In this document: positions 3,105-5,608 of the stretch, piece after piece | Position numbering within the stretch: the first letter of the stretch is position 1 | How the letters are laid out: every line of letters begins with the position of its first letter | NCBI GenBank assembly: GCA_943333015.1 | Contig: CALQRR010000132.1 | Location: 1 to 5,608, forward strand | Direction: 5' to 3' | DNA from: Chitinophaga pinensis | GTDB lineage: Bacteria > Bacteroidota > Bacteroidia > M30B66 | Length of the DNA: 5,608 nucleotides | Made by a program: the position numbers and the translations under genes | The notes under the pieces: generated by a model | The model's database searches: none | What the model was told of the DNA's origin: nothing | What the model saw: only the letters and a program-made list of their open reading frames with translations

Positions 3105-5608
3105 ATGTCAATACTACAGGAACAACTGAGTAAACGTATACTCGTACTCGATGGTGCTATGGGCACTATGATCCAACGTCACCAGCTCGAGGAAGAAGAT
3201 TTTCGTAAAGGTTTTTTCGAGGATCATCCCCATCCACTCAAAGGAAACAACGATTTACTCGCTCTAACGCGTCCCGAAATCATTCAGGGAATTCATGAAG
3301 CTTATTTTGAAGCCGGTGCCGATATCGCCGAAACAAACACTTTCAGCGGAACCAGCGTCGCTCAGGCCGATTATCACCTCGAGCACATCGTTTACGACCT
3401 CAATCTGGCGGCGGCAATACTCGCCCGAAAGGCGGCCGATAAATACACGTCACTGCAACCAGATAAACCGCGTTTTGTTGCCGGGTCTATCGGTCCAACC
3501 AATCGAACAGCCAGTATCTCACCCGATGTGAACGATCCCGGATACCGCGCTATTACCTTTGACGAACTCGTGGAAGCTTACACCGAGCAAGTACGAGGAC
3601 TCGTAGACGGTGGTGTAGATATCCTGCTCGTTGAAACGGTATTCGATACGCTCAACTGCAAGGCGGCTTTATTCGCCATTGATCAGTTTTGTGAAAAACA
3701 AGGAATCCGCATGCCTGTGATGGTTTCCGGGACCATCACCGATGCATCCGGCAGAACGCTCACCGGGCAAACTGCTGAAGCATTTTTATATTCGGTTTCA
3801 CACATCGATCTGCTTTCTGTTGGCTTTAACTGTGCGCTCGGCGCGCGTCAGCTAAAGCCCTACATCGAAACACTGGCTAAAAATGCGCGTTTCCGCATTT
3901 CAGCGCATCCCAATGCCGGCTTGCCCAATGCTTTCGGTCAGTACGAAGAAACACCCGAACAAATGGGTGCACAAATCCGCGAATACCTCGAAAGTAATTT
4001 CATCAATATCATTGGTGGTTGCTGTGGTACAACGCCGGAGCATATTCGTGAAATCGCGCGTGTAGCGGCCGACTATAAACCTCACACCATTCCTGACATT
4101 GAACCTGTACCGTTTTACAGTGGTTTGGAACCAGTTACTATTCGAGAAGAAACCAATTTCGTCAACATTGGAGAACGTACCAATGTAACCGGTTCTAAGA
4201 AATTTGCCCGACTCATCATGGAAGGCAATTACGATGAAGCCCTCACCGTTGCCCTCAATCAGGTAGAAGGTGGTGCACAAATCCTCGATGTGAATATGGA
4301 CGAAGGCATGCTCGATTCTGAAGCAGCCATGGTGAAGTTTCTCAACCTGATGGCTTCCGAACCCGACATTGCTCGACTGCCTTTCATGATCGATTCATCC
4401 AAATGGAGCGTTATCGAAGCTGGGTTGAAATGTGTTCAGGGGAAATCCATTGTCAATTCCATTTCTCTAAAAGAAGGGGAGGAGAACTTCCGTCATCAGG
4501 CCCGTTTGGTAAAACGGTATGGCGCTGCAGTGGTGGTGATGGCTTTTGATGAACAAGGACAAGCCGATTCTTACGAACGACGTATTGCCATTTGCCAGCG
4601 CGCATATGATATTTTGGTAAACGAAGTCGGACTTCCTGCGACGGATATCATCTTCGATCCCAACATCCTCACCGTTGCAACGGGTATCGAAGAACATAAC
4701 AACTATGCTGTTGATTTTATCAAAGCAACCCGCTGGATAAAAAACAACCTGTCTGGCGCCCGTGTCAGTGGAGGTGTTTCCAATATTTCGTTTTCCTTCC
4801 GTGGAAACGATCACGTGCGCGAAGCCATGCACAGCGCATTTCTCTATCATGCCATCAAAGCCGGCCTCGACATGGGAATTGTCAATGCCGGTCAGTTGGA
4901 AGTGTATGAGGAAATTCCTAAAAACCTCCTCGAGCTGGTCGAAGATGTCCTTCTCAACCGCCGTCCTGATTCCACCGAACGGCTCGTTGAATATGCCGAG
5001 ACCATCAAATCGAAAGGGAACGTGCAGGAGAAGGATCTCGAATGGCGTACCTGGCCGGTAAACAAGCGGTTGAGTCATGCGCTGATCAAAGGAATTGTGG
5101 AGTTTATTGATGAAGATACCGAAGAAGCACGTCAGGCATTTGCGCGTCCGCTGCAGGTCATCGAAGGACCGTTGATGGACGGAATGAATGTGGTGGGCGA
5201 TCTTTTCGGAAGCGGAAAAATGTTTCTGCCTCAGGTGGTGAAAAGTGCCCGCGTAATGAAGAAATCGGTGGCGTATCTCTTGCCATTTATTGAAGCAGAG
5301 AAAAACGAGGGCGAATCCAACAGCAACGGTCGTATCCTTATGGCTACTGTAAAAGGCGACGTGCACGACATCGGTAAGAATATTGTCGGTGTTGTTTTGG
5401 GTTGCAACAATTACGAAGTAGTAGACATAGGCGTGATGGTTCCGTACCAGAGAATCCTTGATACTGCCCGTGAAATTGGAGCGGATATTATTGGTCTCAG
5501 TGGTCTTATCACGCCGTCGCTCGATGAAATGGTGACCGTTGCCCGCGAAATGGAAAAGCAAGGATTTACCATTCCGCTGCTCATTGGCGGGGCTACAACG
5601 TCTAAAAC
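3105..5608 (+). CDS. metH: Cobalamin-dependent methionine synthase, N-terminal 834 residues (3' end off the window)
   Basis: MetH transfers a methyl group from 5-methyltetrahydrofolate to homocysteine through cobalamin, making methionine and tetrahydrofolate in the cytoplasm. The homocysteine domain (about 1-325) starts [14 protein letters not shown] and carries the zinc ligands Cys243 (FNCALG) and Cys306-Cys307 ([12 protein letters not shown]). The pterin domain (about 345-610) has [14 protein letters not shown] at 354, IDSSKW with Asp430, and [14 protein letters not shown] at 555. The helical cap (about 640-735) includes [20 protein letters not shown]. The B12 domain shows GDVHDIG with the cobalt-ligand His754, Asp752, and Ser805 in LSGLITPS; these correspond to Asp757, His759 and Ser810 of E. 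coli MetH. The frame continues to the edge at GGATTSK; about 390 residues with the reactivation domain would be expected beyond it. The ATG at 3105 is the first after an in-frame stop at 3060. No frameshift or missing residue is seen. Confidence 0.97.
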   Translation, partial: MSILQEQLSKRILVLDGAMGTMIQRHQLEEEDFRKGFFEDHPHPLKGNNDLLALTRPEIIQGIHEAYFEAGADIAETNTFSGTSVAQADYHLEHIVYDLNLAAAILARKAADKYTSLQPDKPRFVAGSIGPTNRTASISPDVNDPGYRAITFDELVEAYTEQVRGLVDGGVDILLVETVFDTLNCKAALFAIDQFCEKQGIRMPVMVSGTITDASGRTLTGQTAEAFLYSVSHIDLLSVGFNCALGARQLKPYIETLAKNARFRISAHPNAGLPNAFGQYEETPEQMGAQIREYLESNFINIIGGCCGTTPEHIREIARVAADYKPHTIPDIEPVPFYSGLEPVTIREETNFVNIGERTNVTGSKKFARLIMEGNYDEALTVALNQVEGGAQILDVNMDEGMLDSEAAMVKFLNLMASEPDIARLPFMIDSSKWSVIEAGLKCVQGKSIVNSISLKEGEENFRHQARLVKRYGAAVVVMAFDEQGQADSYERRIAICQRAYDILVNEVGLPATDIIFDPNILTVATGIEEHNNYAVDFIKATRWIKNNLSGARVSGGVSNISFSFRGNDHVREAMHSAFLYHAIKAGLDMGIVNAGQLEVYEEIPKNLLELVEDVLLNRRPDSTERLVEYAETIKSKGNVQEKDLEWRTWPVNKRLSHALIKGIVEFIDEDTEEARQAFARPLQVIEGPLMDGMNVVGDLFGSGKMFLPQVVKSARVMKKSVAYLLPFIEAEKNEGESNSNGRILMATVKGDVHDIGKNIVGVVLGCNNYEVVDIGVMVPYQRILDTAREIGADIIGLSGLITPSLDEMVTVAREMEKQGFTIPLLIGGATTSK

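Noticed and set aside
4467..5561. Long 364-codon open frame on the minus strand
   Set aside because: It lies wholly antisense to metH, whose protein matches known MetH motifs throughout. The antisense product is rich in His, Phe and Asn in the way mirror frames of conserved coding DNA usually are.

Overview
The window looks like chromosomal DNA from a member of the Bacteroidota. Three exact matches to the Bacteroidetes -7 promoter element TAnnTTTG sit upstream of plus-strand genes and a fourth sits upstream of ssb. The start codons lack strong Shine-Dalgarno sequences. The DUF4199-type membrane protein and the small CxxC...CxxxC zinc-ribbon protein are families typical of this phylum. The sequence does not allow a finer placement.

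Layout. Positions 2-505 (+) hold the C-terminal end of an outer-membrane beta-barrel protein whose start is off the left edge. It converges, 16 bp apart, on a four-helix DUF4199-like inner-membrane protein (522-1052, -). A divergent gene, 1193-1645 (+), encodes a small exported protein of unknown function with a clear signal peptide. The 279 bp from 1646 to 1924 hold no intact gene. They do contain a possible frameshifted minus-strand gene remnant, a hairpin, an odd direct/inverted repeat arrangement, and the terminator of the next gene. A short single-stranded DNA-binding protein (1925-2272, -) and a zinc-ribbon protein (2498-2872, +) diverge from a 225-bp AT-rich control region built around a perfect 30-bp palindrome.

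The right half is a methionine control unit. A promoter at 2865-2892 overlaps the end of the zinc-ribbon gene. It is followed by a well-conserved SAM-I (S-box) riboswitch aptamer (2922-3016), an 88-nt leader with competing hairpins, and the first 834 codons of cobalamin-dependent methionine synthase metH, which runs off the right edge. The visible part of MetH has the homocysteine/zinc domain, the methyltetrahydrofolate domain, the cap, and most of the B12 domain, with all key residues intact. The expected logic is feedback control: S-adenosylmethionine, made from the product of MetH, binds the leader and lowers metH expression.

I found no convincing new multi-gene system. The items most worth a second look are the palindrome between ssb and the zinc-ribbon gene, the terminator-less leader between the SAM aptamer and metH, and the apparently broken minus-strand reading frame at 1648-1865.
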